Origin: Gambelia wislizenii
Taxonomy: Eukaryota > Chordata > Lepidosauria > Squamata > Crotaphytidae
Assembly: GCA_030847615.1 (NCBI GenBank)
Contig: JAUMIR010000004.1
Location: 103,120,001 to 103,184,000 of the forward strand
Direction of reading: 5' to 3'
Length of the DNA stretch: 64,000 nucleotides
Positions 45,351-57,022 of this stretch are shown here, in pieces. The notes under the pieces were generated by a model. That model worked only from the letters and a program-made list of their open reading frames with translations, searched no databases and had not been told where the DNA came from. Each line of letters starts with the position of its first letter. Positions within the stretch are counted from its first letter, which is position 1. A program made the translations under genes and the position numbers.

Positions 45351-46160
45351 GAGAACCAGTGTGGTGTAGTGGTTTGAACATTGGACTATGGAGATTATCA
45401 GACAGGAAGGCAAAAAGCATTCTGTCCCACAATCTCCACTCCTGCCCCTGTCCTGCAACAATCATCCTCCCAATCGCACTTACCTCCTCTCCCATCGTCA
45501 GGGCAGCCCAGGAGTGAACGGAGCTCCAGCAGAGCTCGGTTCACTTCCTAGATCAAAATCCCACCCGTTCTCTCGAGAAGACACAAGTGCAGGAAATAAA
45601 AAAATAAAAAAACAAATACTCAAAAATAAGTTACAAAAAGCACATACACATACTTTACAAATTCCAAGTAAACCAGAGAAGTTTGAAAAAAGTGCATCAG
45701 TTACCTGGATGTCCCGATCTCACCCGGAAGTGTTCCACCAGGGATTGCCCATTGATGCTGGGATCTCTCAAGCAGCACGGGGCACTTTGTCACACACAGC
45801 CAAATCCAGAACAGAAATGGAACGGGGGATCTATTGACAGCTTCTCCCCATCCATAAAAAAGAGTGCCCATGGAACAGCGGCAGAACGACTTCAGAATGA
45901 TGGGGGACATTGTTGTCAGGTAAGGAAGTCCTTTTGCATTTTTATAATGCCACTTTTGTTGCATCTGATAATCTCCTATGACTCTGGAGACTAGGGTTCA
46001 AATACCCACTCAGCCACGGAAACCCACTGTGTGACCTTGGGCAAGTCACTATCTCTCAGCCTCAGAGGAAGGCAATGTCAAACCCCCTCTGAACAAATCT
46101 TGCCAAGAAAACGCCATGATAGGTTCACCTTAGGGTCACCGGATGTTGGAAGCAACAAAT
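45351..46160 (+). mobile_element. tRNA-derived squamate SINE, split by a 587-bp element
   Basis: The left part AACCAGTGTGGTGTAGTGGT carries the A box. The right part resumes at GACTCTGGAGACTAGGGTTC with the B box (GGTTCAAATAC), GTGACCTTGGGCAAGTCACT and CTCTGAACAAATCTTGCCAA. Without the insert and one TAT copy the SINE is continuous. The tail after GGGTCACC is degraded. Confidence 0.85.
45390..45976. mobile_element. Harbinger-like element, copy 3, inside a SINE
   Basis: 587 bp with ends GGAGATTATCAGACAGGAAG and GCATCTGATAATCTCC. The target duplication TAT (45387-45389, 45977-45979) is proven by the intact SINE consensus, which has one TAT there. The centre near 45833-45867 is TATTGACAGCTTCTCCCCAT then CCATAAAAAAG. 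The left half carries extra sequence (45580-45690) rich in A and CA. No transposase frame; short frames here look like chance. Confidence 0.8.
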
Positions 46161-46504
46161 GCTGTGGCGAAGTGAAGTGGATGTTCCACTTGTCAGCAGG
46201 CTAGTGACATTCAAGGGAAATGGAAATTTCTTACATTGCAAAGGCATATTAGAATGTTTATTTGGGTCCAGAAACATCCCACAGTAAAAGAACTGTACAT
46301 TTTACATTAACCCTATCACACACAGGTTACATAAGATTAAAGCTTTCATGGTTGAACATTTTGAGTGCAGCAAACTAGGAGAAGGCCTCTTCTTCCAAGT
46401 GTCACCCAGCTAGCCCTGAAGCTTTTTGTCTTTGTCACTCTGGGCCAAACTATAAGAGATACCATTCAAACAATAATGAGGTTCTGTGAATGGAAAGTGG
46501 TAGA
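46161..46504. other. No gene recognised
   Basis: Non-coding, no repeat identified. Confidence 0.5.
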
Positions 46505-47325
46505 CATGGCCATTGTGGTATAGTGGTTTCAGTGCTGGGCTAGAGCACCAGGAGACCAGGGTTTGAATCCACACTCAGCCATGAAACTGACTGGGTGCCC
46601 TTGGGCAAGTCACACTCATTCAGTCTTAGGACTTTTTCAGACCGGCTTTTTATTCCATGGCAGGCATGGAACAGGATCATGAAAGGGTTACCCTTTCAGA
46701 TGACGTCAACCTTGTCCATCCTCCTCCCGTGCTGTTCCCATGCTGTTGCTGTGCTGCCCCCATGATATTTTATTCATGGGGAAACATCATGAAGAGACCA
46801 CCCTTTTTGTTATTGTTGCAGAATCAGAGGTGGTCCGAAAGGCGTCCCATTCCTCTCCTGTTATGCTGGCGCAATGCTAGCCATGGGGGAAGGTCTGTTC
46901 TGAACACTTCTGGTCCAGATTGGGACATCAAGATAAGTGGCACCCTTCCCCCCCTCCCCAGGTTACTTGGGGGTTTTTAATGTGTTTTTCTGCTTTGTGT
47001 ATTTTTAAGCTCTTTTTTTTTAACTTTTATTTTTAAATTCCCTGCATGATTGTTCTCTTGCAATAACGAGCAGGATTTGGTTTCCCTGTAGTAAATGTAG
47101 CTTTACAACACCTGCATTTACGGCAGGGAAGCTGAGGGAAGGGGGAGCGGTTTCTCTCCCGCAAGAAGGTAGGTGTGTGAACGGTTTTCAATAATTCTGT
47201 GACAGGGATGGGAGTGGGGCTGGAGGGTACTAATGGGGCAGAAATGGGGTTTATTCAGCAAGTCCGAAAATGTCCTTAGAGCAAGGCAATTGGAATTAAC
47301 CTGGAGGCACAGAGCAACAACAACA
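46505..47325 (+). mobile_element. tRNA-derived squamate SINE, split by a 647-bp element
   Basis: The head CATTGTGGTATAGTGGTTTC (A box), GGTTTGAATCC (B box) and GTGCCCTTGGGCAAGTCACA run up to CAGTCTTA. The SINE resumes at TTAGAGCAAGGCAATTGG and ends GAGGCACAGAGCAACAACAA. It has lost part of its body compared with 45980-46130. Confidence 0.85.
46629..47275. mobile_element. Harbinger-like element, copy 4, inside a SINE
   Basis: 647 bp with ends GGACTTTTTCAGACCGGC and AAGTCCGAAAATGTCC. TTA is duplicated at 46626-46628 and 47276-47278 and single in the SINE consensus. Contains inverted motifs around ATATTTTATTCATGGGGAAA. The plus frame 46657-46980 has no transposase motif. Longest member of the set, perhaps nearest to an autonomous parent's ends. 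Confidence 0.78.
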
Positions 47326-49030
47326 TATGGGAGACTCAGTCTGGCTCAGGCTTCCCATGCCTGTTTGCACAAGAAATAAGTTCTTTTTTTGTCAACAGAA
47401 GTTTTTCTTCCAAGTCAACTAGCAGGTGAGGCCTAACCTGTATTGGGGCCATATGGTGGGAAAACTGATACCCACTCACCCACCTACACATGGTCCTAAA
47501 CTGGATTTGGCCACCCACTCCACCTACTGACTTTTAAAAATCCTGTCCCTTTATTGCTAATTGAAGCTATTTCTGCTCATGGTGAATGGGTTGTGCTTTC
47601 TCAGCCATTACTTATCAAGGGCCAAACACTGCATTTTCATCACAGCAGGAATCTGTGAAACCTAATCAGCATTAGGGAAAGATGATAACCATCATATACT
47701 GTACTCTCCACTTCTTTGGAAAAAATAAAAGTGAGCTGCTGAAATGTGATGTGTTATAATTCCAATCAATAAGCAGGTTACATTTCCCAGTCATGAGGAA
47801 AGTACACACATAAAATGCTACCCTCAAGCTCATGATCAATTTTATCATGACTGAATATGTTCCCTGTTCCATCTATGTAATTTGCTGGTGAGCTGCAACC
47901 TCTGTATCTCTAAATCAAAGACCTTATTTCTTGGGAATAAAAATTTCCACTGGGTAACAAACTAGGTGATTACTAATATAACTTCAGCTGCCTTACTTGC
48001 TAGATCTCACTGATGGCAGTTAATGAACCTGAAAAATACACATTTTTCCAAAATGTCCATCATTTCACACTGCACTAGGCTAGGGCTCATTTGTTGATAT
48101 ATACATTGTGACACACAATCCAGTGAAAACTAAGTGGGGGGGGTCAACTTTCTTTTCACTTTTACTGAACAGCATGCAAGTAGTAAATACAGATTTAGAA
48201 TTATATATAGCCTAGCTGTGTGTTTTGTTTTGTTTTTAAGAATCACAACCCACCAACCCTCATTCTGCTGAAATTCATTCTGCCTGGCTGAATGTGATTC
48301 ACAGCACTGGAATCTACATTTTGAGTTAAGAACATGATTAATTCTAGATGTATCTTACTGCCACATATGTAAACTAAGGTTTTCAGTCTTTCTTGCATAA
48401 TGGAGAGTGAGGTGATAGAACCTAAGGATTCACAAATGGAAGGAGGGAAGCAGGTGTGGTAAACACGAGGAAAAATTACCAATCTAAGGAAGCAGTAATT
48501 TCAAGATTTGTCTTTGTAGCAAGAGTGCTACAATATTACATAAAGTTTGCTTGATATACACTTTCATTTCCTATGCCATCATTTTATTCAACTTAAATGA
48601 GCAAATATAATAATGAGTTAGGCAAAATTTTGACTTCTGGAAAAAGTAAGCTCTGATTCCCCCCCCCTTTTTTTTAATTGTCTTTCATTGATACATCGTA
48701 CATGAGAAAACTAAGGAACATAACTGCATTATTTAGTTTGCAAAAGATTCAGGTATACACTTGTGATATGGCACACCATCTTATTTAACTAACACTTACA
48801 TAGCAGAATTGGTGTAGGATCTTAGAGTTGCTACAGTCACATAGCATGAAATTCAGGAATAACTCACCACTCATTTAATTAGACAGAATTTTTTACAGCC
48901 CTCTATAATTAGGCCCTCAATTGGGTATTTTATATCCAAAAATAGAAACTGAAGTAATAAACAGCACACTTATAATTAATATTATTAAGACAGAATCATT
49001 TCAAGGTTTGTTGTTACATGTAGAGCCTTA
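47326..49030. other. No gene or repeat recognised
   Basis: AT-rich non-coding DNA with C/T homopolymer at about 48659-48677. Confidence 0.5.
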
Positions 49031-49347
49031 AAACTTTTTCATATGGGGTTAAAAAAAAACCCAAGGAGGTTGGGTGAAGAATGGGGCTGTTGCGCTTATA
49101 CAACCCCATTTCAGACAGCTCCATCCTCCTCCATCTTTCTCCTGACATTTCTGCGTGCAGCTGGCACTGCTTTTTATTGAGGGAAAACCTCCATGAATAA
49201 AAAGTGGCACCCACAGCACGGGGGAAGCTTGGGAGGAGGTCGGGAGGAGGATGGGGCTGTATGAAATGGGGCTGTGTAAGCGCAACAGCACCGTTCTTCT
49301 CCCGACCTCCTCGGGGGTCTTCCCCTGCCCCCCATCTTAAAAAGTCC
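49031..49347. mobile_element. Harbinger-like MITE, copy 5
   Basis: Ends AAACTTTTTCATATGGGG and CCCCATCTTAAAAAGTCC. The arms pair further as GGTTGGGTGAAGAATGGGGC, GTTGCGCTTATACA and the inverted TGTGTAAGCGCAACAGCACC. Central hairpin at 49171-49208: CTTTTTATTGAGGGAAAACC then TCCATGAATAAAAAG. TTA at the left and TAA at the right are an inexact duplication. Confidence 0.65.
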
Positions 49348-50384
49348 TAAGTAACTGGAGTAATAGAAAATGTATCTAAGTTGCCCCACTCAGTCCCTTA
49401 TTTGTATACTTTTATGAAACAATGCTCATTGTAATATTTCTACAAACAACTTATCATTAAAATAGTTTTATTTCTTATAAATTATGTAGACAGAAGGAGT
49501 GTATTGTAGGTGTATGGAAGCATGGTAAAGTTCCTATATCCTATATCTACTAAAAACACCAGCAATTAATCCTGCTAACACCATCTTTTGCTTCTGGTGT
49601 TTTCAAAATTCTGGTCTTTATAATGAAATTGAGGAGTCTAGAGTACCAAGCAGATGTTTTCTGTTACTTGAAATAAATGGAAATTTCCTTAGTGAATATA
49701 CAATTTCCCATTGTTAATGAAAATTGATACCCTAGTCACTGAAGAAAATAAGAAACCTTCTACATATACAGAACTCTTATATATGATTGTAGCTACTGAA
49801 TTGTGCTCCACGTTCCTAATTTAGTATGTGCACACAATATATAAAACAGCCTCAGCTCATAAATCTTTACAAAAACAAGTGCATGTGTCACACAAAATTA
49901 ATGGTATTCTTTACCTATAATAATATGTTGCCAACAATTCCCTTACACTGGGGATAGGTTTTATTAAGCTGCAATTCCACAGGAAATCAGAAATCCCTAT
50001 AATTTGATAATAGTCAAATACAATACACTAATTGCTATTAAACCATGTTATATCCAAGAAGGTTTAATAGCAATTATTATGTGTGTGTGTATGTGTGTGT
50101 GGGAGCGCTAACCATACTGCAGTTAACACCTTTTTTCACTTCTGCTGGAACCTACAGTAGGGTTGGCCCTGAGAATTAAATGCAGTAAAGTGAATGTTGT
50201 TGCTTTTTACCCATCACCACTTTCCTCCAGCTATTATAACCAAACTCTAGGAAGACGGGATGGTTTTATGGTAGAGAAGGGAACAAATACATAAGGGGAG
50301 AAGGTTCCTTGCTGGCTCTTTTCAAACAGAAGAGGCTAGATTTGCCAAAGATTTATTTATTACTTTATTGGTGATATATTGGTG
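49348..50384. other. No gene; inverted repeat and short GT run near 50.0-50.1 kb
   Basis: TAATTGCTATTAAACCATGT (about 50029) and GGTTTAATAGCAATTATTAT (about 50061) form a short hairpin. A GTGTGTGTGT run follows at 50081-50101. Otherwise AT-rich. Confidence 0.5.
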
Positions 50385-51235
50385 AATACACACTACATGA
50401 ATATTGTTTATTTGCCATGGCTTCTTCCTATGGAATCCTGGGAACTGTAGTTTTACATGATCTTTAGCCTTCTCTGCCAGAGTGCTGGTGCTTCACCAAA
50501 CTTCAAATTTGCCATAGGAAGGCAAATAGGATGCCATAGGAAGGAGCCATGGCAAATAATCCAATTTCAAACTGGATTATTTGTGTAGTGTGGGGGGTTG
50601 TCCACACGGTGACAATACCCATCATAGGAGTCACTCAGAAAATGAGCTGTCTTAATGGGATCTTGCATTGTCTCATCATATTGTGAAGGAGGGGGGCCAA
50701 AAAGAGGGGAAACTACATGAGAAAAGCATTTGTGGCTTTTCCCAACTTTAAAAAAAAATCTCCAGTGATATGCACATTTTCACTCATTAAGACAAGTGAT
50801 TCAACATGAATTGGTTCTCCATACAGGACAAAGTGCAAACCGGATTGGCTGGACATGCACAGGGGGCACGGCTGGGTTACAGGGCAAATACCTGCTGCTG
50901 CCATGTTGGATTTTCATCTTAGCGAGTGATCACTAAATTGATAAAACAGAGGTGTCTGCTATCTTTTTCTCTCTTTTTTTGGGTGGGGGGAAAGATGAAA
51001 TATCACTTGTGTGCACCATAGAGATAGTTTTTTTAAAAAAAGTTTGGGGGCAGCAGATTTAAAAACACAAGTAATCCACTTGCGGCTGCCATCTCAGATA
51101 GAGGCATATAAAGTTTATCGGGGCTGTAAAACCATTAAGACAGTTTGCAGCTGCTGTGACTTCCTATTACTGTGCAGCGGTTTGGTGTTTTTTTTTTCCT
51201 TTGTGTAGACAAGCCCTGGATTTGGCCTATAGACA
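50385..51235. mobile_element. Palindromic MITE split by a 623-bp element
   Basis: The left flank has TTTGCCATGGCTTCTTCCTA, GGAATCCTGGGAACTGTAGT and the inverted AAGGAGCCATGGCAAATAAT, then TGTGTAGTGTGG. The remaining 3' base block TGGATTTGGCC is found after the insert. Same family as 32856 and 55324. The arms use AATAATCCAGTTTGA-type ends as in 55324. Confidence 0.65.
50594..51216. mobile_element. DNA transposon with GGGNTTGTCYACAC ends, inside a MITE
   Basis: Left end GGGGTTGTCCACACGGTG and right end CTTTGTGTAGACAAGCCC are inverted. TGG is at both borders (50591-50593, 51217-51219) and single in the host repeat, giving a 3-bp duplication. 623 bp, no transposase frame. The superfamily could be Harbinger-type by duplication length, or another. 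Confidence 0.6.
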
Positions 51236-52881
51236 CTTGTTCAAGAAAATGTGAAAGCTCCAAAATGGCAAAATACAATTGTGTATTCTGTAAACTATTC
51301 AATTATATCAATTTCATGTGTGCATATTAACTCTTAAAGTATCCTGAAAATCCTGAATCCCCTTCTTGTGCTAACTGTGTCAACTGGATCTGTTTTCAGA
51401 AAATGTGACTAGGGTTATACTGCTGTCCCTGTGCTAAGTACATATGGCTTCTTTGCCCAACTGAGCATGAACCCCTGTGATCAGAAGGTCTGTCCACATA
51501 GACTTTGGTCACACAGGCTTCCTCTCAATGTGTGAACATTGGGAATAAGACAAGAAATCCAGTCTCAGATGTTCATACTCTGTAAGGTGAGGAACTTGGA
51601 TGAATGGCCTTAAGGGTTTAAGGATAACCTCATTTCCTAGTCCAGTGTGTACATCTCTGCATTCATCATGGCCACTGGTTTATTTCAGATGCTGGTCCAG
51701 TCTACTTAGTACCAGCTTAATAACACAGCAACACTTTCTAGATAGCACTGGGAGAAAGCAAATATATAGCGACACAGAACTTGAACCATTTGACACAATA
51801 TCATTTATAGCATGAGTGACCACCCCTCCAGGTGTTACTGGACTACAATTTCCTCAGCCCTAATCAACATAACCAATGGTGAGGAATGCTGAGAGCTGCA
51901 GGCCACCACTTTCTGGAAGACCACAATCTGCTCAATCCTGATATATAGAAAGGATAGAAAGACTCACCTTATTGATGAGATCTAAATGTAGTTACCTGCA
52001 TTGCCAATATCAAAGTGCTTTTCCCCAGTTGATGGTATCTCTGGAGCCCCTACAGCTGCTATCACAACCTATGACATTGTGAGATGAAAAGATTTCCAGC
52101 CTATGCCCCCAAAGCATAAAGGAGGAAGACAGCATCACAAAAAGAAAGCAAGGTATCCAGACATGAGTCTGTACTGATGTTATGAACCTGCAAGTATAAG
52201 GCTCTCAGACACTCAAAAGCTTCCATCAGCAGAGCAAGTGACAGAAGTGACAAGAGGTCACAAGGTAATAATAAGAATTGGTATGTTGCCAGTTCTGGGA
52301 AGCAAAATCCTATAGTGTAGAGGCAAAGCATGAGAGAGATTTTCCTCCACTACTTATTTTCTTTCACAGAACAGGAAGAATATGATGCTATCATTCCAGA
52401 ATCCTCATGTGTTTCCAGTTCCATGACAAATTCTCTGGGGACAGAAGACCTGACGCCTTAAAGCAGATGCTGTGAAGAGGAGTGAAACTGAGGTCATAGT
52501 GAAGATCTAGTGTAGTCCAAATTGGGCTGGACTATCAGTTCCAACTCCATTGTGCCAGGAAGGCATTCGTCAGATGAGCAAGTAGTGTGTACACTTCTTA
52601 AATAACTACATGGCCTGAACTGAATTTCTCTTCTCTTTACAGATTCCACACAACCTATACATGTACATCTTTGTTCTAAGTGACCACACAGGCACAAAAT
52701 GGATACACACTTACAGCTTTGAAGAAGAGAATTATGCCATCTCTTGATAAACCAAGGCTAACACAAGGCAATCTGCCAACAACACAGTTAAAAGAAGAAA
52801 GCTTGTATTAATAAATATTAAGCTGGTTCTTAAAACCATATTTAGACTTTGCATTATAGGAGGGCATGGAAGGCCAACAAA
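51236..52881. other. No gene; one dispersed-repeat fragment
   Basis: 51805-51935 is a GTTACTGGACTACAATTTCC repeat with its inverted partner, the same family as 4550. The remainder, including minus frame 52101-52331, shows no known domain. Confidence 0.5.
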
Positions 52882-53125
52882 CATAATATCATATATACCC
52901 TATAGGCATCAGATTGTGTCTGATCTTGGACACAAGGTAAGCCCTGGTTAGTACATGGCTAGGCGACAAATACCAGGTGCTGGTGCTGTAGGCTATATTT
53001 CAGAGGGAGGAATTGGCAAAACCATCTCTGAGTATTCCTTGGTGAAGAAAACACTATGAAATTCATGGGGTTGCCATCAGTTAACAGGCAACTTGAAGGC
53101 ACATACACACATAAGACTGAACTGC
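52882..53125 (+). mobile_element. 5S-rRNA-derived SINE
   Basis: The head follows 5S rRNA: CATCAGATTGTGTCTGATCT, TAAGCCCTGGTTAGTACATG, AAATACCAGGTGCTG and GTGCTGTAGGCT align in order with the 3' two thirds of vertebrate 5S, which includes the internal Pol III promoter. The body is TTCAGAGGGAGGAATTGGCA, CTCTGAGTATTCCTTGG. The tail GAAATTCATGGGGTTGCCAT and CAACTTGAAGGCACATAC is the RTE/BovB-type tail. A real 5S gene is excluded because the sequence diverges and carries a SINE tail. Confidence 0.82.
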
Positions 53126-54769
53126 AAGCAGAGGGTGGTTTCCACTGAAGCTGTGAAAAAAGGTTTACCCTTTTCAGCATTATTTGTAAAGCAAATAATG
53201 CTTTGCTTTACAAGCAAAGAAACTCTCTATTCACAGGAAGGGCAAGGATCATGATCTCACTTTGAACTTCATGGCATCAGCACATAGTTAACTCTGATGA
53301 CCATATATTATATTGCAGTGTTATCATATCTATTCCTTATTGGTTGTAATCATTCGATAAAGTTAAGGGAGTAAATAAGAGGAAACAGAGGAAACGATAA
53401 TTGTGAAGAACATAGAAAAAAGGGTATACTTAAGAGGATTTGGAGAAACATTCTAGGGCCTTCCAAGACTGTTTCTTGTTATATAAATGTCTACACATAA
53501 TAATTCTCTATTTACACAGGAATTTAAAAGATCTTTCCTATGCTATATTTTATTCTTAACAAATTACATTGGCTAACCACAGAGATGGGAAACTTCAGCA
53601 AGATTTAAACTCCCCCATTGCCACTAAAACTCACTTGTAATATCCAGTACTGTATGTGCCTTGTTTATAGGAGTGTGCTTTTCTTTGCTTTTGGCTTTTT
53701 TTTAATATTACATATTTTATGGAGGTGAGGGAATCATCCAGGCTTCCATTAACATTGGCATTAGGGGACAGGTGGCGCGTACTCAGCTAAGAGGATGCAA
53801 CACAAACAACAACAAATGGTACAGGTGATTGGTACATGACTGGATCAGTAGTTCATTTCCTGAAACAGTAAACAATCTGAGTATAAAGAGAAGACAATTT
53901 CTACCAAACACTGAAATGTAGAGTTCCTACCTTTCTTTTTAGAATCTTTCTTTGTGCTGGTTTTAACAGCCACTTGAAGTTCTGTCTCAGTTGACATCCT
54001 ATTGTATCCTTAGTCTTCTTCACACAGATCCGGTATCTCGGCCAGGCTCATTTAGAACAATTCTCCAAAAGAATAACTTAGCTTTTCAGATACCACAATC
54101 CAGGCATGTCATTTCATTCACCCTTTTGAAGTGCTGCAAGAAGAAAACACCAACATAAATTGAGAAGTCATTGTAGCTTATGCAAGAAAGATGAAAACCC
54201 TAAGTCAACTGCAAAAATGGCAGGAGCCGTTTTTCCTCCCTGCACTCACTCTATGTGCCATGGCACAGTGTTTCAGTGTACCTGGAGTGATGTGATGTGT
54301 CAATTTTTGGCTGATTGTTTTTCTTTTTAAATCTTTTTTGGGGAGGTTTGGGGAGTTGTGAAGTTAGTGGAGCAAACTGTTGCATTTTAAGGCACGTTTG
54401 GGAGATTTGGGTGGGGGATTTGGGGCAGTTTGGAGGCAACAAATTACCCAAAATCAGCACAGTCTTTTTTCTTTTTTTTTTAAGAGGGGATTTTGGGGCT
54501 TTGAGGGGCTTCTGGGGTGTTGGGTTCCAAGGGCTGCACTAAGGGGTCCCAAGGGCTGAACAGACCACAGATCACACTCTGCCCGCCCCTGTCCTAAGCA
54601 AACTGCTCAGTGATATTTGAGTTCAGGCTGACACTGAATCCACCCATGAGTTTTATGCTCATTTTCAGGAGTGTAAAAAAGCACCTCCTGTGTTTTTTGA
54701 CATCTGTGAACATGTCTGAATTTTCAATACCTTTTTCTCCCCCAGAGTCATGCTTATTTTCAATGGCTG
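53126..54769. other. No gene; G-rich stretch at 54330-54545
   Basis: 54330-54545 holds many GGGG runs (TTTGGGGAGGTTTGGGGAGT and onward) with G-quadruplex potential, next to a T-run at 54464-54482. Possibly part of an unidentified repeat. The rest is AT-rich. Confidence 0.4.
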
Positions 54770-54981
54770 CTGCCACACTGAAGGAAGAATGCAGTTTGAC
54801 ACTGCTTTAACTGCCATGTTTCAATGCTATGGAATTCTGGATTTTGTAGTTTTTTTTTAGATATTTAGCCTTCCCTGTCAGAGAGCTCTGGTGGCACAAC
54901 AAACTATAAGTCCCAGGATTCCATAGGATAGAGCCTTGATAAAGTGGTGTCAAAGTGCATTATTTCTGCAGTGTAGCAGCA
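54770..54981. mobile_element. Palindromic MITE
   Basis: AATGCAGTTTGACACTGCTT, ATTCTGGATTTTGTAGTTTT on the left; TATAAGTCCCAGGATTCCAT, AAAGTGGTGTCAAAGTGCAT, CTGCAGTGTAG on the right. Same family as 32856. Confidence 0.72.
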
Positions 54982-55323
54982 TCCAATGTCTCTTTTCTTC
55001 CTCCCTTTCCCTTACAGTGCTCACCCTTAGCTGACTTCCCTGTAGTCTATTGTTGTAAATAAGTCTTCAAAAATTAGTAGCCTGTAAAATTTTACTAGCC
55101 TGCTACCCAACCATTCTAACTGCAGGATCCCATGTTGCTTGGCAAACTATGGGATGTTCCACGGGCATCCACCAGGCCAATTATTCAGCTGTATATTGTT
55201 CCTTTTTGGCTTCCAAGCTACTGCTTAAATACAAGAGTGCTTTAGAGTATTCTGACTGGTTGTTATGACCAAATATAACTTGAGATGGTATATGATCAGC
55301 ATAGCCAATAAGATTAAACACAA
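54982..55323. other. No gene recognised
   Basis: Non-coding. Nothing supported. Confidence 0.5.
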
Positions 55324-55487
55324 ATCCACACTATGTATATAATCCAGTTTGAAACTGGATTATTTGTCATGGTTCCTTCCTATGGAATCCTGGGGTTTTA
55401 ATCTGGCAGAGAAAGCTAAAGACTTTGTAAAACTACAAATCCCAGGATTCCATAGGAAGGAGCTATGGCAAATAATCCAATTTCAAA
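55324..55487. mobile_element. Palindromic MITE, variant with AATAATCCAGTTTGA ends
   Basis: ATCCACACTATGTATATAAT, CCAGTTTGAAACTGGATTAT and CTATGGAATCCTGGGGTTTT are mirrored by CAAATCCCAGGATTCCATAG and GCAAATAATCCAATTTCAAA. The right terminus is missing. Confidence 0.7.
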
Positions 55488-56723
55488 TTTCAAGAAGAAA
55501 AACTGTATTAAGAAAGAAGGAGTCAGGGAGTCAAAAGAGGACCAGGCAGTAAAGAAATAACATACAGGCTGATGAAGTTACTTTTTTTAGCACATTATAC
55601 TTTCTTGGTGCATTTTAATACATTATACTTTCTTATCCATCCAACATCAAATATGCTGACTTTGAAGAAAATCTTGAAATTAGAGACTAGACAATAGAGG
55701 CCCACTCATTATTAGATTATTTTAACCACTGCCCCTTGAATGTGTGATCTGTCTGTTTGCTATCCCAATCAGAGAATAAAACATAAATCTAATGGTCCAG
55801 ATTCTAATCTCCTTATGCAAAATGGATTGTGATTCTATTTGCACAGCAAACATCACTATTCATAAAAGAATGTACTGCATAATTTGAATGAGGTGTTCAG
55901 AAAACATTCCCGTATTTCCAATTTGTTGTTTCAACAGATTTTTATCAAAATTTGCATTGTGATGAGTTCAATACCTCTGGATAGAAATTTGCAAGTTTTC
56001 CAGTTTTTTAAAATGTGGTTTGTGGAAACAAATCCAAACTCAAACATTAAAACCAAATTGCTCTGAAGGAAAGGGAAGTAGGCAGCCATCAAATTATTTA
56101 CTACTCTGAAAGAAAAATATTAGTATTTTTCATCATTTTTGCAGTAGCACATCGGTATCTCTGCTAAGATTGTGTTATATGCAAAAGACACCAATGTAAA
56201 TTAATGTTTTCCTCCCTCTGCAGTAATAATTATAATAAACAAGAGAGGAAAAGGAGGAAGAGCAACACAGCAAAACTGCAGCTTGTGAGATTACAAATAT
56301 TAAAGAAAAAAGAGTTAGAGGGTACCTAGCTACTTTAAATGGGTTCAAATCTCAAAGGCATCATGAATTGCTTTCCAAAGTACAAAAGGAGGCTCCCCCC
56401 CTCCCCAAACACTGTGTATAATCTTTGGCACTTTCTGGAGAATAGCTATGAGGCCAGAAGGCTGAAAAGGACATATGTTAATCTCCACCAAGAAGCAGAA
56501 AAGAGTTGATTTAGGAAACTACAGACAAATCAGACAGAAAGTACAGACAATAGAAGATGGAGGCAACGGAGAAGGAGGAGCCACCGACACCACCTGATTG
56601 AGAACTACAGAACTCCCCTGATCACCCAACCTCAGGATAACAGTGTTCCAAAAAGCAATTTGTCCAGGCTCTGGTTTTGCTGCCTGGATTTGTCAAACTA
56701 AAACATAGCAAACCTAAGATAGA

Positions 56724-56726
<3 letters not shown>
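55488..56726. other. No gene or repeat recognised
   Basis: AT-rich. A duplicated ACATTATACTTTCTT motif occurs at about 55593 and 55622. No coding evidence. Confidence 0.5.

Positions 56727-56754
<28 letters not shown>
56727..56754. repeat. (GA)n microsatellite
   Basis: About 14 GA units. Confidence 0.95.
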
Positions 56755-56758
<4 letters not shown>

Positions 56759-56929
56759 CTAGTGCCTGGTAAAATTGAAAAGCAAGCCCCTGGTGTTTTG
56801 TCTGGCCGATTTCCACCTGGTCTGGGCCCTGTCCGACTCCGCCTAGAAAGGATGTGCCTGGAAATTGTCTGCTTCAGAGTCCTACAAGACACAGACACTG
56901 GTCTTGTACCTGGTGTGGGACAATGCCGC

Positions 56930-57022
56930 TTTGATTACTTAAGCTTTGACATAAGCTACTGTAAGCATTGGTTTCCTATTGAAAAGTGGCATATAATAAA
57001 CATGGTGCTGATGATGCAAAAT
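56930..57022 (+). mobile_element. LINE-like 3' tail fragment
   Basis: GATTACTTAAGCTTTGACAT, CTGTAAGCATTGGTTTCC and TTGAAAAGTGGCATATAATA follow the layout of L2/CR1-type LINE tails. Short and diverged. Confidence 0.4.

Noticed and set aside
52882..53010. A genuine 5S rRNA gene
   Set aside because: The 5S-like head is diverged and joined to a SINE body and LINE-type tail, so it is a retroposon.
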